A stretch of DNA of 64,000 bases from Sphingopyxis sp. H115 (GCF_001468465.1 NZ_LNSA01000005.1:1-64000); one strand, 5' to 3'. Positions 52,233 through 62,415 are shown, counted from the first letter of the stretch. Notes: generated by a model not told the origin, from the sequence alone. Made by a program: numbers and translations.

Positions 52233-54023
52233 ATGCAGATAGACAGGCGTCGTTTCGTTGGCGGGGCGTTGGGCGGCGGCGCGGCGGCTGCGCTTGCGCC
52301 TTGGTTCCCGGCCTGGGCGCAGCCGATATCGCACGGCATCGTATCGACGCTGCCGACCGTATCGGGGAGCGACATCACCCTGCGCATCGCGCGCCAGACG
52401 GTGCGGATCGACGGCAAGGCCAGCCGCGCGATCGGGATCAACGGCACGGTGCCGGCGCCGCTCGTGCGGCTGAAGGAAGGACAGACCGCGCGCCTGACGG
52501 TCGTCAACGATCTCGACGAGGATAGTTCGATCCACTGGCACGGGCTGATTCTGCCCTTTTACATGGATGGCGTGCCGGGGGTCAGTTTTCCTGGCATCAA
52601 GCCGAAATCGACCTTCGTCTATGAATTCCCCGTCGTCCAGTCGGGGACCTATTGGTACCACAGCCATTCGGGGTTGCAGGAGCAACTCGGCCATTACGGC
52701 CCGATCGTCATCGACCCCGCGGAAGCCGACCCGATCGGATACGACCGCGAGCATGTCATCCTGCTGTCGGATCACAGCCGGCTGTCGCCCGAAGAAATCT
52801 TCCGCAAGCTCAAGGTCGATCCCGGCCATTTCAACATGCAGCGCCAGACGCTCGGCGGGCTGCTACCGGGCAAGGACCAGCCGCTCAAGGATCGTCTCGA
52901 GTGGGGTGCGATGCGGATGGACCCGGCCGACATCGCCGACGTCAGCGGTTCGACATACAGCTTCCTCGTCAACGGCCATGGTCCGCGTGACAACTGGACC
53001 GGTCTCTTCCGTCCCGGCGAGCGCGTGCGGCTGCGCATCATCAACGCCTCGGCGATGTCGATCTTCAACGTCCGTATCCCGGGGCTCCGCATGACGGTGG
53101 TGCAGGCCGACGGCGTCAACATCGTGCCGACCCAAATCGACGAATTCCAGATCGCGGTTGCCGAAACCTATGACGTGATCGTCAACCCCGTCGAGGATCG
53201 CGCCTATACGATAGCTGCCGAGGCGAACGACCGGTCGGGGATGGCGCGCGCGACGCTGACGCCGCGTGTGGGCCTGGTCGCCGAGGTGCCGCCACTCCGC
53301 GAACGTCCGCTCGCGACGATGCAGGATATGGGAATGGTCGCGATGGCGAGCGGCGGCGATGCGCCGTGCGCGCCCGAACATGCTGCCATGGGCCACTGCG
53401 TCCTCCCGCCCGCCGACAACGCAGCGGCGGATCATGCCGCAAAGGGTCATGGTTCGGGCGGCATGAAGCACAGCATGCGCGACTTCAGCGTTGCGCCGCA
53501 GGTAAAGCGCGATCCCGGCGTCCAGACGATATCGCCCATGCCGGTCGACCGCATGGGGGAGCCAGGGCAGGGGCTGGAAGACGCGCCGCACAAGGTGCTG
53601 ACCTATCACGACCTTGTCGCGCTCGACCGCAATCCCGACGTGCGCGCCGCGTCGCGCTCGATCGACATCCATCTGACCGGGAACATGGAGCGCTTCATGT
53701 GGTCGTTCGACGGGGTGAAGATGTCCGACCATCACGAACCCATCCCCTTCACTCTGGGCGAGCGCGTGCGGATCAATTTGATCAACGACTCCATGATGAG
53801 CCATCCCATCCACTTGCACGGCCACTTCTTTGAACTGGTGACGGGCAAGGGCGACCGCTCGCCGCGCAAGCATACGGTGCTCGTCCAGCCGGGCGGGACG
53901 GCGAGCTTCGACTTTACCGCCGATGCGCTCGGCGACTGGGCGTTCCACTGTCACCTTCTCTACCATATGCATGCCGGCATGATGCGCGTCGTCAGCGTCC
54001 GTCCAAAGGGTGACGCCGAATGA
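52233..54023 (+). CDS. copA: Copper-resistance multicopper oxidase CopA
   Basis: 596 residues from MQIDRRRFVGGALGGGAAAA, a Tat signal peptide with the twin-arginine stretch. Three cupredoxin domains are visible with the copper ligands HWHG (about residues 107-110), HSHSG, then MSHPIHLHGHFFEL and the type-1 site WAFHCHLLYHMHAGM. The Met/His-rich linker (residues 370-430: MQDMGMVAMA, HAAMGHC, HGSGGMKHSM) is characteristic of CopA. It acts in the periplasm, oxidising Cu(I) or binding excess copper. The copB start overlaps by four bases. Confidence 0.93.
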   Translation: MQIDRRRFVGGALGGGAAAALAPWFPAWAQPISHGIVSTLPTVSGSDITLRIARQTVRIDGKASRAIGINGTVPAPLVRLKEGQTARLTVVNDLDEDSSIHWHGLILPFYMDGVPGVSFPGIKPKSTFVYEFPVVQSGTYWYHSHSGLQEQLGHYGPIVIDPAEADPIGYDREHVILLSDHSRLSPEEIFRKLKVDPGHFNMQRQTLGGLLPGKDQPLKDRLEWGAMRMDPADIADVSGSTYSFLVNGHGPRDNWTGLFRPGERVRLRIINASAMSIFNVRIPGLRMTVVQADGVNIVPTQIDEFQIAVAETYDVIVNPVEDRAYTIAAEANDRSGMARATLTPRVGLVAEVPPLRERPLATMQDMGMVAMASGGDAPCAPEHAAMGHCVLPPADNAAADHAAKGHGSGGMKHSMRDFSVAPQVKRDPGVQTISPMPVDRMGEPGQGLEDAPHKVLTYHDLVALDRNPDVRAASRSIDIHLTGNMERFMWSFDGVKMSDHHEPIPFTLGERVRINLINDSMMSHPIHLHGHFFELVTGKGDRSPRKHTVLVQPGGTASFDFTADALGDWAFHCHLLYHMHAGMMRVVSVRPKGDAE

Positions 54024-55000
54024 TCCGGCGCGCGTCCTTCCTCGCGGGCATCGCGTTGCTTGCCTTTGCGGTGCCCGCTGCGGCGCAGACGATGGATCAT
54101 TCGGTGCATGGTTCGCATTCCGCGCAACAGCGCGAGGCCGATGCCCCGGCCTGCACCCCCGACCATGCCAACATGGGGCATTGCACGCCGATGTCGGCAC
54201 CCGCACACGATATGGGGGTGATCTTCGAAACTGCGGGGAAGAGCGGCACCGACCTGCCGCCGGGCGATGCGCCCGCGCCGCCGCCGCCGACCGAATGGTA
54301 TGCCGACCGTATCTTTCCCGCGGCCGCGATGGAGCATTCGCGCCACGAAATGATGAAGGAAAATGGCGCGCAGCAGCTTGGCTTCGTCAGCCTGAACCTC
54401 GCTGAATATCAGGCGCGCAAGGGCCGCGATGGCTTCCGCTGGGAGGGCGAGGCCTGGTACGGCGGCGACATCAACCGGCTGACATTGAAAAGCGAAGGCG
54501 AGACGGTGTTCGGCGAAGGCGTTGAAAACGGTGAGGTGCAGGCGCTCTACAGCCGTGCGATCGGGCCCTATTTCAACGCGCAGGCGGGCGTGCGCCAGGA
54601 TTTCGGGCGCGGGCCCGACCGCAGCTATGCGACGCTCGGCTTCGAGGGGCTCGCACCCTATTGGTTCGAGGTCGAGGGTGCGCTGTTCCTGTCGGCCAAG
54701 GGCGACCTGCTCGCCCGGGTCGAAGCCAGTTACGACCAGCGGATCACGCAGAGGCTGATCCTGCAGCCAATGGCGGAGGCGACGTTCGCGCTGCAGGACG
54801 TGCCCGAAAGCGGCGTCGGTTCGGGGCTTTCCGATATCGAGCTTGGCCTTCGGCTCCGCTACGAGATCGTCCGCGAATTCGCGCCCTATGCCGGCGTCGA
54901 ATGGGTGCGCCAGGTCGGCGACACCGCGCGTTTCGCCCGGTTGGCGGGCGAGAATCCGGAGGGCGCCTTTCTGGTCATGGGCGTCAAGGCCTGGTTCTGA
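54020..55000 (+). CDS. copB: Copper-resistance outer-membrane protein CopB
   Basis: 326 residues with a signal peptide ending at VPAAAQT. A His/Met-rich N-terminal region (MDHSVHGSHS, PDHANMGHCTPM, HDMG) precedes a conserved C-terminal beta-barrel of the CopB family (TEWYADRIFPAAAMEHSRHE, FRWEGEAWYGGDINRLTLKS, AGVRQDFG, ending KAWF). It handles copper at the outer membrane together with CopA. It is translationally coupled to copA and lies in the ECF-sensor unit, which suggests metal induction of both. Confidence 0.92.
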   Translation: MIRRASFLAGIALLAFAVPAAAQTMDHSVHGSHSAQQREADAPACTPDHANMGHCTPMSAPAHDMGVIFETAGKSGTDLPPGDAPAPPPPTEWYADRIFPAAAMEHSRHEMMKENGAQQLGFVSLNLAEYQARKGRDGFRWEGEAWYGGDINRLTLKSEGETVFGEGVENGEVQALYSRAIGPYFNAQAGVRQDFGRGPDRSYATLGFEGLAPYWFEVEGALFLSAKGDLLARVEASYDQRITQRLILQPMAEATFALQDVPESGVGSGLSDIELGLRLRYEIVREFAPYAGVEWVRQVGDTARFARLAGENPEGAFLVMGVKAWF

Positions 55001-55077
55001 CGGCGCTGGCCGGCCGCCCATAAGGGCGTCGATCTTTTCGCTCCTGCCTGCTCGGGACGGGGTGCGAAAGGATACAG

Positions 55078-58000
55078 GTGTTCGATTTCTTCGCCTTTCT
55101 GGCGATCATCATCCTGGGCATCTTGCTCCTCGATACGCGAGGCCGGCTGAAGCGGGCCGAAAAGACACTTGCCGAAGCCGCGAGGCGGATCGGCGCGTTG
55201 CAGCGGCATGCGGGCGTCGAGATGGCCGAGCGCCGCCCGCCTGTTGCAGACTTCACAGCGGACCGGGATATCCTTAAATCCCCGTCGACCGGCGTGTCCG
55301 AACATATTGCGCCGGTTGCTCGGCCGGATCGCGCGGCGGCGGCAAGCGCGACGGCCGTTGCGATGGTTCACGATGGTCCGCCCTCCATTCCGTCCGAAGA
55401 GACCGCCGCCGAACCGCCTCCACCGCGAACGGACTCGCCGCAGGGGAAAGAGCCTGCCGCCCCCGTCAACCTGTCGGCGCGCTTCGAGGATCTGTTCGGC
55501 AAGACGCTACCGATATGGGCCGGCGGGATCACCCTCGCCATCGCGGGCGTCCTCATCGTCCGCTATGCGATCGATCTCGGCTTTTTTGCGCGCGTCTTCA
55601 CGCCGGGCGTGCAGGTGGTTGCGGGGGTCCTGTTCGGTTTCGGGCTGATCGGCGGTGCCGACTATGCCTGGCGTAACGAAGACCGGGTGCGCGATGTCCG
55701 CGTGCCGCAGGCCTTGTCGGGCGCGGGCATTGCGACACTCTATGCCGCGATAGTGGTCGCCGCGAACGTCTATGGTCTGATCGGCCCGCTGTTCGCTTTC
55801 GTCCTGTTGGCGCTGATCACGGCGGGGGCACTCGCCCTGTCGCTGCGATTCGGATCGCCAAGCGCGCTGCTCGGGCTGGCGGGTGGCCTCGCCGCGCCGG
55901 CGCTTGTCGGCGCGCTCGAACCCGACATACCCTTGCTCGCCATCTATCTGGCGCTGACCATCGCCGCGATGACCGGCGTCGCGCGCATGCGCCGCTGGCC
56001 GTGGCTCGCGGTCGCGGCGCTCGTCGGCGGCGCGGGGTGGAGCCTGTGGATTATCTTCATCGGCGGCGCGTTCGACGCGGTCGGATCGCTGTCGATCGGC
56101 GCCTATGTCCTGCTGCTCGGCGTCGCCCTGCCGCTCTTCGCCTATGAAGGCCCGCGCGCGGTGCTGCTCCGCGCGGTCGCTGCAATCGTCGGTGCGCTGC
56201 AACTGGCGCTGCTCGTTGCCTACGCGGGCTTCAGTCCGCTCCATTGGGGGCTGTTCGCGCTGCTCGCGGCGGCGGGTCAATGGCTCGCCTGGCGCGAACA
56301 TCGCCTTGGGATCGTGCCGACGACGAGCCTCGCCTTGTCGGTCCTGCTGATGGCGCTCTGGCCCGATCCGTCGCCCGTCTGGCTCGCGGCGATCGGGGCA
56401 GCGCTGGTCCTGATCCACGCGGCGCCGTTGCTGGCGCGGTTGTGGGATGCGCCGCCGCACCTGCGCCGGACGCTCGAACTTTGCCTGCTCACGCTGGCCC
56501 CTGCGCCGATCGTCAAGTGGCAGATGTGGAGCGTCGGCGACGGCGCGCTCGCGCTGGTTGCGCTTGGCGCAGCGCTGTTGCCGGCGATCGGCATCGCGCG
56601 CGGCTGGCGCGTCGAAGGCCGCGCGTCGGACAGCCGCTTCGTCTGGCTGACGGGAACCGCTGCCGCGCTGATTGCGCTGGCATTGGGGTTGTTCCTGCCC
56701 TTCTGGCTCGCACCCGTCGCGATCGCAGCCATCGCCGCGGCCTTGCTGGTCTTCGGCAAGGTGGCAGCCGATCGCCGCATCGAATGGGTGGGAACCGCTT
56801 TTCTGGCGACGGCCCTCCTCGCGCTGGTGGCGACGCCGCGCGCCTTCGACGAACTGCCACGCCTCGCAAGCGGGGCCGGGGCTATCGCTGCCGAGGCCGT
56901 TCTGCGCTGGGCCGCCCTCGCACTTGTCGGCCTGGTCTTCGCGCTGCGCGCCGAGCGGGCGGTGGTGCGCCGGCTGGGGCAGGCGGTCGCCGCCGCGCTC
57001 GCTTATGGGGCCGCGGCGCAGATGCTTCCCGCGACGCTTCTGGTGTTCGTGCCCGCCGTCGGCGTCGCGGCCTTGCTGCTCGCGGCGCGGCGTATCGCCT
57101 TCGATCGGCTCGATGTCGGTGCTGGCGTGTTTGCCGCGATCGGCCTTGGCTGGGCTGCGCTGCCGGTCGCGATCTGGTCGAGCAAGGGGGTGCTGTCGCT
57201 CGGCGGCGTGCCAATGCTGATCGACGATCCGGCCCTCGCGGTCGGCGAACTGCTGCGCCGCCTCGCCATTCCGGCGCTCCTTGCCGGTGTGCCGCTCTGG
57301 CTCGTCCGCGATCGCCTGTCGCGCTGGCCGTTGCTTGGCGGACTTGGGGTTGCGGGTGCGCTCGGCCTGATCGCCCTTCATATGCTCTACCGATTGGGCT
57401 TTGCCGCCGTCGCGGGCGGCGATTTCGTCACGACCGGCGTGGCGCAGCGCCTTGTATGGGACGCGTTGCTGATCGGTGCCGCTTGGCTGCTGTGGCGCCG
57501 TGACTTGCGCATCGGTGCGCTGGCGTTGGCGGTCGCCGGGACCGCGCACGCTGTCCTCTACAGTCTTGTCCTCCACAATCCATTGTGGAGCGAACAGGCG
57601 GTCGGCGGCCTGCCTTTGCTCAACCTGCTTGCACCGCTGTTCCTCTTGCCATGGCTCGGCGCGTGGCTGATCGCGCGGCTCTCGGGCCCATGGGTAGAGC
57701 ATGCCGACCGCGTCCTCCAGATCGTGACGATGCTGCTTGTCGCGCTGTTCGCATGGGCGAGCCTGCGCCACCTTTTTCACGGCAGCCTGCTTGTCGAGCC
57801 CGGGGTCGCGCCGGCGGAGAATATCCTGCGCTCGCTGCTGATCCTGTTGCTCGCGATCGGCTTCCTGCTCTGGGGCATCCGTGCGCAGCGGCGCGACTGG
57901 CGCATCGCTTCGCTCGTCCTGATGCTCGCCGCCGCCGGCAAGGTATTCCTGTTCGATGCCTCGGGGCTCGAAGGGCTGCTTCGCATCGGCTCCTTCGTGG

Positions 58001-58089
58001 CGCTCGGTTTCAGCCTGATCGGGATCGGCTGGCTCTACAGCCGCCAGCTCGCGCCGCCGGCGTCCGTTCCGTCCGACCCGGACAGCTGA
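55078..58089 (+). CDS. DUF2339 giant inner-membrane protein
   Basis: 1003 residues from a GTG with AAAGGA five bases upstream. An N-terminal helix and coiled segment (FFAFLAIIILGILLLDTRGR, KRAEKTLAEAARRIGA) and a proline-rich spacer to about residue 130 are followed by about 25 transmembrane helices. Two short motifs are KTLPIWAGGITLAIAGVLIV and PQALSGAGIATLYAAIVVAA. DUF2339 proteins are widespread but without a known role. It follows copB after 77 bases, probably as a separate unit. Confidence 0.85.
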   Translation: MFDFFAFLAIIILGILLLDTRGRLKRAEKTLAEAARRIGALQRHAGVEMAERRPPVADFTADRDILKSPSTGVSEHIAPVARPDRAAAASATAVAMVHDGPPSIPSEETAAEPPPPRTDSPQGKEPAAPVNLSARFEDLFGKTLPIWAGGITLAIAGVLIVRYAIDLGFFARVFTPGVQVVAGVLFGFGLIGGADYAWRNEDRVRDVRVPQALSGAGIATLYAAIVVAANVYGLIGPLFAFVLLALITAGALALSLRFGSPSALLGLAGGLAAPALVGALEPDIPLLAIYLALTIAAMTGVARMRRWPWLAVAALVGGAGWSLWIIFIGGAFDAVGSLSIGAYVLLLGVALPLFAYEGPRAVLLRAVAAIVGALQLALLVAYAGFSPLHWGLFALLAAAGQWLAWREHRLGIVPTTSLALSVLLMALWPDPSPVWLAAIGAALVLIHAAPLLARLWDAPPHLRRTLELCLLTLAPAPIVKWQMWSVGDGALALVALGAALLPAIGIARGWRVEGRASDSRFVWLTGTAAALIALALGLFLPFWLAPVAIAAIAAALLVFGKVAADRRIEWVGTAFLATALLALVATPRAFDELPRLASGAGAIAAEAVLRWAALALVGLVFALRAERAVVRRLGQAVAAALAYGAAAQMLPATLLVFVPAVGVAALLLAARRIAFDRLDVGAGVFAAIGLGWAALPVAIWSSKGVLSLGGVPMLIDDPALAVGELLRRLAIPALLAGVPLWLVRDRLSRWPLLGGLGVAGALGLIALHMLYRLGFAAVAGGDFVTTGVAQRLVWDALLIGAAWLLWRRDLRIGALALAVAGTAHAVLYSLVLHNPLWSEQAVGGLPLLNLLAPLFLLPWLGAWLIARLSGPWVEHADRVLQIVTMLLVALFAWASLRHLFHGSLLVEPGVAPAENILRSLLILLLAIGFLLWGIRAQRRDWRIASLVLMLAAAGKVFLFDASGLEGLLRIGSFVALGFSLIGIGWLYSRQLAPPASVPSDPDS

Positions 58090-58247
58090 TGCCATGGCGG
58101 TAAATATTCGGAGTTTCGGAACAGTGATGCCGTCGGGTCTGTCCTGACCCGCAGCTTTTCTTTCGTCCCGTCAAACAAGCAGCGGCTTGCCTCGCTTGCA
58201 CCCGCGTGCAAGGGCCGCGTCACGGGAGGCCGCAGGAGACGAAAGCG

Positions 58248-59471
58248 ATGCAGTTCGACGTGGTGATTGTGGGTGCGGGACATGGCGGGGCGCAGGTTGC
58301 GGTCATGCTGCGCACGCAGAAATTCACGGGAAGCATCGCGATCGTCGGCGAAGAGCCCGAACTTCCTTACGAACGCCCGCCGCTGTCGAAAGAATATTTC
58401 GCGGGCGAAAAGGAGTTTGAGCGCATCCAGCTGCGTCCCGCCAAATATTGGGACGAGCGCGAGGTCACGATGCTGCTGGGCAAGCGTGTCGTGTCGGTCG
58501 ATCCGGCGGCGCATCGAGTCACCACCGACGGCGGCGAGACGATCGGCTATGGCAAGCTCGTCTGGGCGACCGGCGGCCATCCGCGCATGCTGCCGATCCC
58601 CGGCGGGAACCTGCCCGGCGTGCAGGGCGTGAGGACGCGCGCCGACGCCGATGCGATGAAGGCGGCATCGGAAACCGCAGGGCAGGTCGTCGTGATCGGC
58701 GGCGGCTATATCGGGCTCGAAGCCGCGGCGGTGCTCAACAAGGCGGGCAAGAAGGTCGTGCTGCTGGAGGCGCTCGACCGCGTGTTGGCGCGCGTTGCCG
58801 GTGTCGACCTGTCGCGCTTTTACGAGAAGGAGCATCGCGAGCATGGCGTCGACCTCCGCCTCGGCGTCTGTGTCGACGCGATCGAGGGAGAGGCGCATGC
58901 GACCGGTGTGCGCCTGTCCGATGGCGAGGTGATCCCCGCCGATCTCGTCATCGTCGGTATCGGTATCGTTCCCGCGGTCGAACCGCTCATTGCGGCTGGC
59001 GCGGATTGCGCCAACGGCGTTCGTGTCGATCGCCTTTGCAAGACCAGCCTGCCCGACGTCTATGCGATCGGCGACTGCGCTTTGCATGTGAATGATTTTG
59101 CCGAGGGCGCCGAGATCCGGCTCGAATCTGTGCAGAATGCCAATGATCAGGCGAATGTCGTCGCCAAGGCCATCGTTGGCGACGAAGCGCCCTATCATGC
59201 GATCCCCTGGTTCTGGTCGAACCAATATGACCTCAAGCTTCAGACCGCAGGCCTTTCGAACGGCCATGACCAGGCAGTGCTGCGCGGGGACCCCGCGACG
59301 CGCAGCTTCTCGGTCGTCTACCTGAAAGCGGGCAAGGTCATCGCGATCGACTGCGTCAACGCGACCAAGGACTATGTCCAAGGTCGCATGATCGTTACCG
59401 CAGGACTGCGCGCAACCGCCGAGCAACTTGCAGACACCGAGACGCCGCTCAAGGCCTTACTCCCCGCCTGA
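58248..59471 (+). CDS. FAD-dependent ferredoxin reductase (putidaredoxin reductase type)
   Basis: 407 residues; GCAGGAGACGAAAGCG precedes the ATG. The FAD motif [16 protein letters not shown] is at residues 6-21, the NAD(P)H-binding [17 protein letters not shown] is at about 147-163, and [10 protein letters not shown] is the second FAD contact; [10 protein letters not shown] is family-typical. It moves electrons from NAD(P)H to 2Fe-2S ferredoxins for P450 or Rieske oxygenases. It is a monocistronic gene. It is the only ferredoxin reductase in the window and might serve the P450-ferredoxin pair at 1730-3483. Confidence 0.9.
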   Translation: MQFDVVIVGAGHGGAQVAVMLRTQKFTGSIAIVGEEPELPYERPPLSKEYFAGEKEFERIQLRPAKYWDEREVTMLLGKRVVSVDPAAHRVTTDGGETIGYGKLVWATGGHPRMLPIPGGNLPGVQGVRTRADADAMKAASETAGQVVVIGGGYIGLEAAAVLNKAGKKVVLLEALDRVLARVAGVDLSRFYEKEHREHGVDLRLGVCVDAIEGEAHATGVRLSDGEVIPADLVIVGIGIVPAVEPLIAAGADCANGVRVDRLCKTSLPDVYAIGDCALHVNDFAEGAEIRLESVQNANDQANVVAKAIVGDEAPYHAIPWFWSNQYDLKLQTAGLSNGHDQAVLRGDPATRSFSVVYLKAGKVIAIDCVNATKDYVQGRMIVTAGLRATAEQLADTETPLKALLPA

Positions 59472-59493
59472 CCTTTCTGCAGGACCGGGTCCT

Positions 59494-60147
59494 TTATGCG
59501 GCGGGACGATCGGGCGCGCGCGGCGAGGTGTCCGGTAGGGCGGGGCCATCCCCCATTGCGCCTTTCAACGCCGCCTTGATGTTGCGAAGCAGGCGGCGCA
59601 GTGCGACGATTACAACGACGGCGGCGATCGCCATCACTATTGCAATGACGATCGCGAGCGGCGGGTAGGCGATGGCAAGCGCAAGCAGGCCGCCGGTCGC
59701 GACGTCTTCGCCGGTCGATACCGCCGCATTGCTGAACGGTTCGGGGCTGACGTTGACGACCGCGCGCGTTGTCGCTTTCGCGCCATGGCTGAGCAACGCG
59801 CCGCCGCCACCGAGAAGGAAGGTGACGACCTGCCAGGCCGGGTCGGATGAATCGACCAGCGCAAGCGCGAGGAGCGCGCCGCCGAGCGGCCGGACGATGC
59901 TGTGGATCATGTCCCACGCCGAATCGACCCACGCGACCTTGTCTGCGAAAAACTCCGCCAGCGTGCCGACCGCCGCAACCCCGAGCACCCACGGGCTCGC
60001 CAGCACCTGCAACGCGGCAAGATGTTCGGGAAGCGGCAGCCAGCCGAAATGCATCGCGGTGCCCGACGCCAATATCGTGAGGTAAAGCCGCCACCCGGCG
60101 AGGAGGCTGAGGCTGCCGGCGACACCCAGAATCTCGATGATTCCCAA
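59494..60147 (-). CDS. DUF4126 membrane protein
   Basis: 217 residues from a TTG (MGIIEILGVAGSLSLLAG) with GGAG seven bases upstream; an open frame continues further upstream, but its sequence is not coding-like. About five membrane helices and family stretches GWRLYLTILASGTAMHFGWL, ASPWVLGVAAVGTLAEFFAD and GGALLSHGAKATTRAVVN mark it as DUF4126. Function unknown. It is convergent with the ferredoxin reductase gene and divergent from the NUDIX gene. Confidence 0.8.
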   Translation of the reverse strand: MGIIEILGVAGSLSLLAGWRLYLTILASGTAMHFGWLPLPEHLAALQVLASPWVLGVAAVGTLAEFFADKVAWVDSAWDMIHSIVRPLGGALLALALVDSSDPAWQVVTFLLGGGGALLSHGAKATTRAVVNVSPEPFSNAAVSTGEDVATGGLLALAIAYPPLAIVIAIVMAIAAVVVIVALRRLLRNIKAALKGAMGDGPALPDTSPRAPDRPAA

Positions 60148-60246
60148 TATCCTGCTCCCGTCCTGTCTTGGCGGTATCTTGCACCCGCCCGCGCCGTCCG
60201 GCAATGCCGGGATGACAAGGCTTCGCGGCAGGGTTATCGCCAGCCC

Positions 60247-61044
60247 ATGACACGCGCCGATCCGCCGTCCGCTTCGCCCGCCGTTTTGCCCGATGGGGCT
60301 GTTCCTGCGGCGACCCTCGTCATCATGCGCCCGTCGGATAGCGGTGGCCCCGACGAAATCCTGATGGTCAAAAGGTCGGCCGCGATGGCCTTCGCCGCGG
60401 GGGCGGTCGTTTTCCCGGGGGGGCGCGTCGACCCCGACGATTATCTGGTCGCACGCCGCCATGCGCCCGCGCTCGACGAGGCCGACGGAGCGGCGCGTGT
60501 CGCCGCGCTGCGCGAGACGCTGGAGGAAACGGGGCTGGCGGTCGGCTGGCCCGGACTGAAGGAAGACGATGCGGCCGACATGCGGCGGGCACTGCTTGCG
60601 GGCGAACTATTGTCCGACCTGCTCGCGGCACGCGGTGACCGAATCGCGATTGAAACGCTTGTGCCGTTCGCGCGCTGGTGCCCGAATTTCAAGGAAGCGC
60701 GTACATTCGATACGCGCTTCTATGCCGTCGCGGCGCCGCCGCACAGTCATGAACTGACGGTCGAAGAGGCCGAACACAGCCATATCTTCTGGGCGAGCGC
60801 GGAAGAAACGCTGTCGATGGCGGATCGCGGCGAGGTATCGGTGATCTTTCCGACCCGTCGCAACCTCGAACGGCTTGCCCTTAGTGCTGATTTTCCGGCC
60901 TTTTCCGAATATTCTTCGCGGTTCCCGGTCGATCTGATCACGCCATGGATCGAGGAGCGTGACGGCCAGTCGTGGCTCTGCATTCCAGGGCACCTCGGAT
61001 ACCCTGTCACAAGGGAGTCTTTCGACCGCGTTCGGCGGGGTTGA
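60247..61044 (+). CDS. NUDIX-domain hydrolase
   Basis: 265 residues from MTRADPPSASPAVLPDG. The Nudix helix appears as RETLEETGLAVGW, with GGRVDPDDYLV before it; the spacing between the G and RE parts is larger than in short Nudix boxes, as in the NUDT8/19-like group that acts on CoA or acyl-CoA species. Surrounding segments are FPGGRVDPDD, ARWCPNFKEARTFDTRFYA and EEAEHSHIFWASAEE. CoA pyrophosphohydrolase activity is inferred, not proven. Confidence 0.85.
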   Translation: MTRADPPSASPAVLPDGAVPAATLVIMRPSDSGGPDEILMVKRSAAMAFAAGAVVFPGGRVDPDDYLVARRHAPALDEADGAARVAALRETLEETGLAVGWPGLKEDDAADMRRALLAGELLSDLLAARGDRIAIETLVPFARWCPNFKEARTFDTRFYAVAAPPHSHELTVEEAEHSHIFWASAEETLSMADRGEVSVIFPTRRNLERLALSADFPAFSEYSSRFPVDLITPWIEERDGQSWLCIPGHLGYPVTRESFDRVRRG

Positions 61045-61218
61045 AATGGGTTCGATCGCGCAACTTTTTTGTCTGTTTGCAAATTGCTAAGATTTACGCT
61101 GTTAGGCAAAACGTCGTTGCAATTGCGAACTGCTGTGCCTAAGAGGGCGATGCAGAAGCAGATCGGGGACTATTCTCCGATGTGATTCGACAAGACTATC
61201 CAGTGGACGGAGAATAAG

Positions 61219-61446
61219 ATGAACCTGCTTAAGAAGGCTGCGATCTCCCTCGCAGCGACCTCGATGGTTGTGGCGCCCGTGGCGGCGTCGGCGGCTCCTG
61301 CAGCCAGTGCAGTTTCGACTGTTGACGGCCAGAGCGAACTCGAAGGCAGCACCAGCTGGATCATCGCTGTTCTCGCTCTCGCGGCCATCATCGGCGGCAT
61401 CATCATCGCGTCGGACAACAACGACGACACCCCGACCAGCCCGTAA
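61219..61446 (+). CDS. Small exported or membrane-anchored protein
   Basis: 75 residues with CGGAGAATAAG before the ATG. A signal-like N-terminus (MNLLKKAAISLAATSMVVAP) is followed by a short acidic/serine region, a hydrophobic helix (WIIAVLALAAIIGGIIIA) and the C-terminal SDNNDDTPTSP tail. Such small proteins with an acidic tail are common in sphingomonads and have no assigned function. A terminator follows 28 bases downstream, so it is a single-gene unit. Confidence 0.75.
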   Translation: MNLLKKAAISLAATSMVVAPVAASAAPAASAVSTVDGQSELEGSTSWIIAVLALAAIIGGIIIASDNNDDTPTSP

Positions 61447-61474
61447 TTTCGGCTGATCGAGACTGATACCAAAG

Positions 61475-61502
61475 GGCTCCGAGCTATGCTCGGGGCCTTT
61501 TG
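61475..61502 (+). terminator. Rho-independent terminator after small exported protein
   Basis: 10-bp stem (GGCTCCGAGC / GCTCGGGGCC, one G-U) with a TAT loop, followed by TTTT. Confidence 0.85.
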
Positions 61503-61548
61503 TGCGTCTGGCCCATGAGTCCGGGCCCGATGTGCTTAAGGCCTGATC

Positions 61549-62415
61549 CTAAAGCGCGATATTCCGGACGGCGCGCGATCGGGCCAGCGGGATCGATTGG
61601 CGGGCACGATCGCGCGGGACCGGATCGACCGGCGCCAGGAGGACGCGATAGCCGCTGTCGCCCGCGACGGGGCCGGCGTCGGCAAGCACGCTGCCCCAGG
61701 GATCGACGGCGAGGCTGTGGCCGTAGGTCTGTCGTCCGTCGGCATGGGCTCCCGCCTGCGCTGCGGCGACGATATGGCATCCGGTCTCGATGGCGCGGGC
61801 GCGCAGGAGCACATGCCAGTGTGCCTCGCCTGTCGAGACGGTGAAGGCGGCTGGAACGGCGATGATCGTCGCGCCACTCTCAACGAGCGCGCGGAACAAT
61901 TCGGGAAATCGCAGGTCGTAACAGATGGTGAGGCCAAGCCGTCCTAGCGGCGTGTCGATGACGTCGATCGACGCTCCGCCGGCATAGGCGGCGGACTCCT
62001 GCCAGTTCTCGCCTGACGGCAGCGTGACGTCGAACATGTGGATTTTGTCGTAACGGGCACGGATGCTGCCGTCGGCGGCGATGACATGGCTGCGGTTGAC
62101 CCGCCGTTCGCCGTCGTCCGCCAGCAGCGGTATCGATCCCGAATGGAGCCACAGTCGGTGCTTTTGCGCCAGCGCTTGCAGCGCGGCAGGCCAGGGGCTG
62201 TCGGCCTCGCGGGCGATGTGCGCGGCCGAGCGCGCGCGGTCGCGATCGAGCAGCAGGGACATTTCGGGCAGGAACGCCATGGCCGCGCCGCCGGCGGCCG
62301 CGTCGGCCATCGCACGGTCGATGATTGCCAGATTGGCGGCGGGATCGATGCCGCTCGTCATCTGCACCAGTGCAGCGCGCGGGGAAGAGGGCGACGATCC
62401 GGCTATGCTGTCCAT
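61549..62415 (-). CDS. Carbon-nitrogen hydrolase (nitrilase superfamily, Nit1/omega-amidase-like)
   Basis: 288 residues. The Glu-Lys-Cys triad is complete: Glu51 in AFLPEMSLL, Lys124 in RARYDKIHMFDV and Cys165 in LTICYDLRFPELF. The last motif is typical of the Nit/omega-amidase and N-carbamoyl-amidase groups. It hydrolyses C-N bonds in the cytoplasm, for example deaminated glutathione. It is convergent with the small exported protein gene. Confidence 0.9.
   Translation of the reverse strand: MDSIAGSSPSSPRAALVQMTSGIDPAANLAIIDRAMADAAAGGAAMAFLPEMSLLLDRDRARSAAHIAREADSPWPAALQALAQKHRLWLHSGSIPLLADDGERRVNRSHVIAADGSIRARYDKIHMFDVTLPSGENWQESAAYAGGASIDVIDTPLGRLGLTICYDLRFPELFRALVESGATIIAVPAAFTVSTGEAHWHVLLRARAIETGCHIVAAAQAGAHADGRQTYGHSLAVDPWGSVLADAGPVAGDSGYRVLLAPVDPVPRDRARQSIPLARSRAVRNIAL

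Noticed and set aside
55507-58095. 862-codon minus-strand open frame
   Set aside because: Antisense to the DUF2339 gene; translation is low-complexity (Arg/Gln/Glu-rich) and resembles no protein, whereas the plus strand gives many clean membrane helices.
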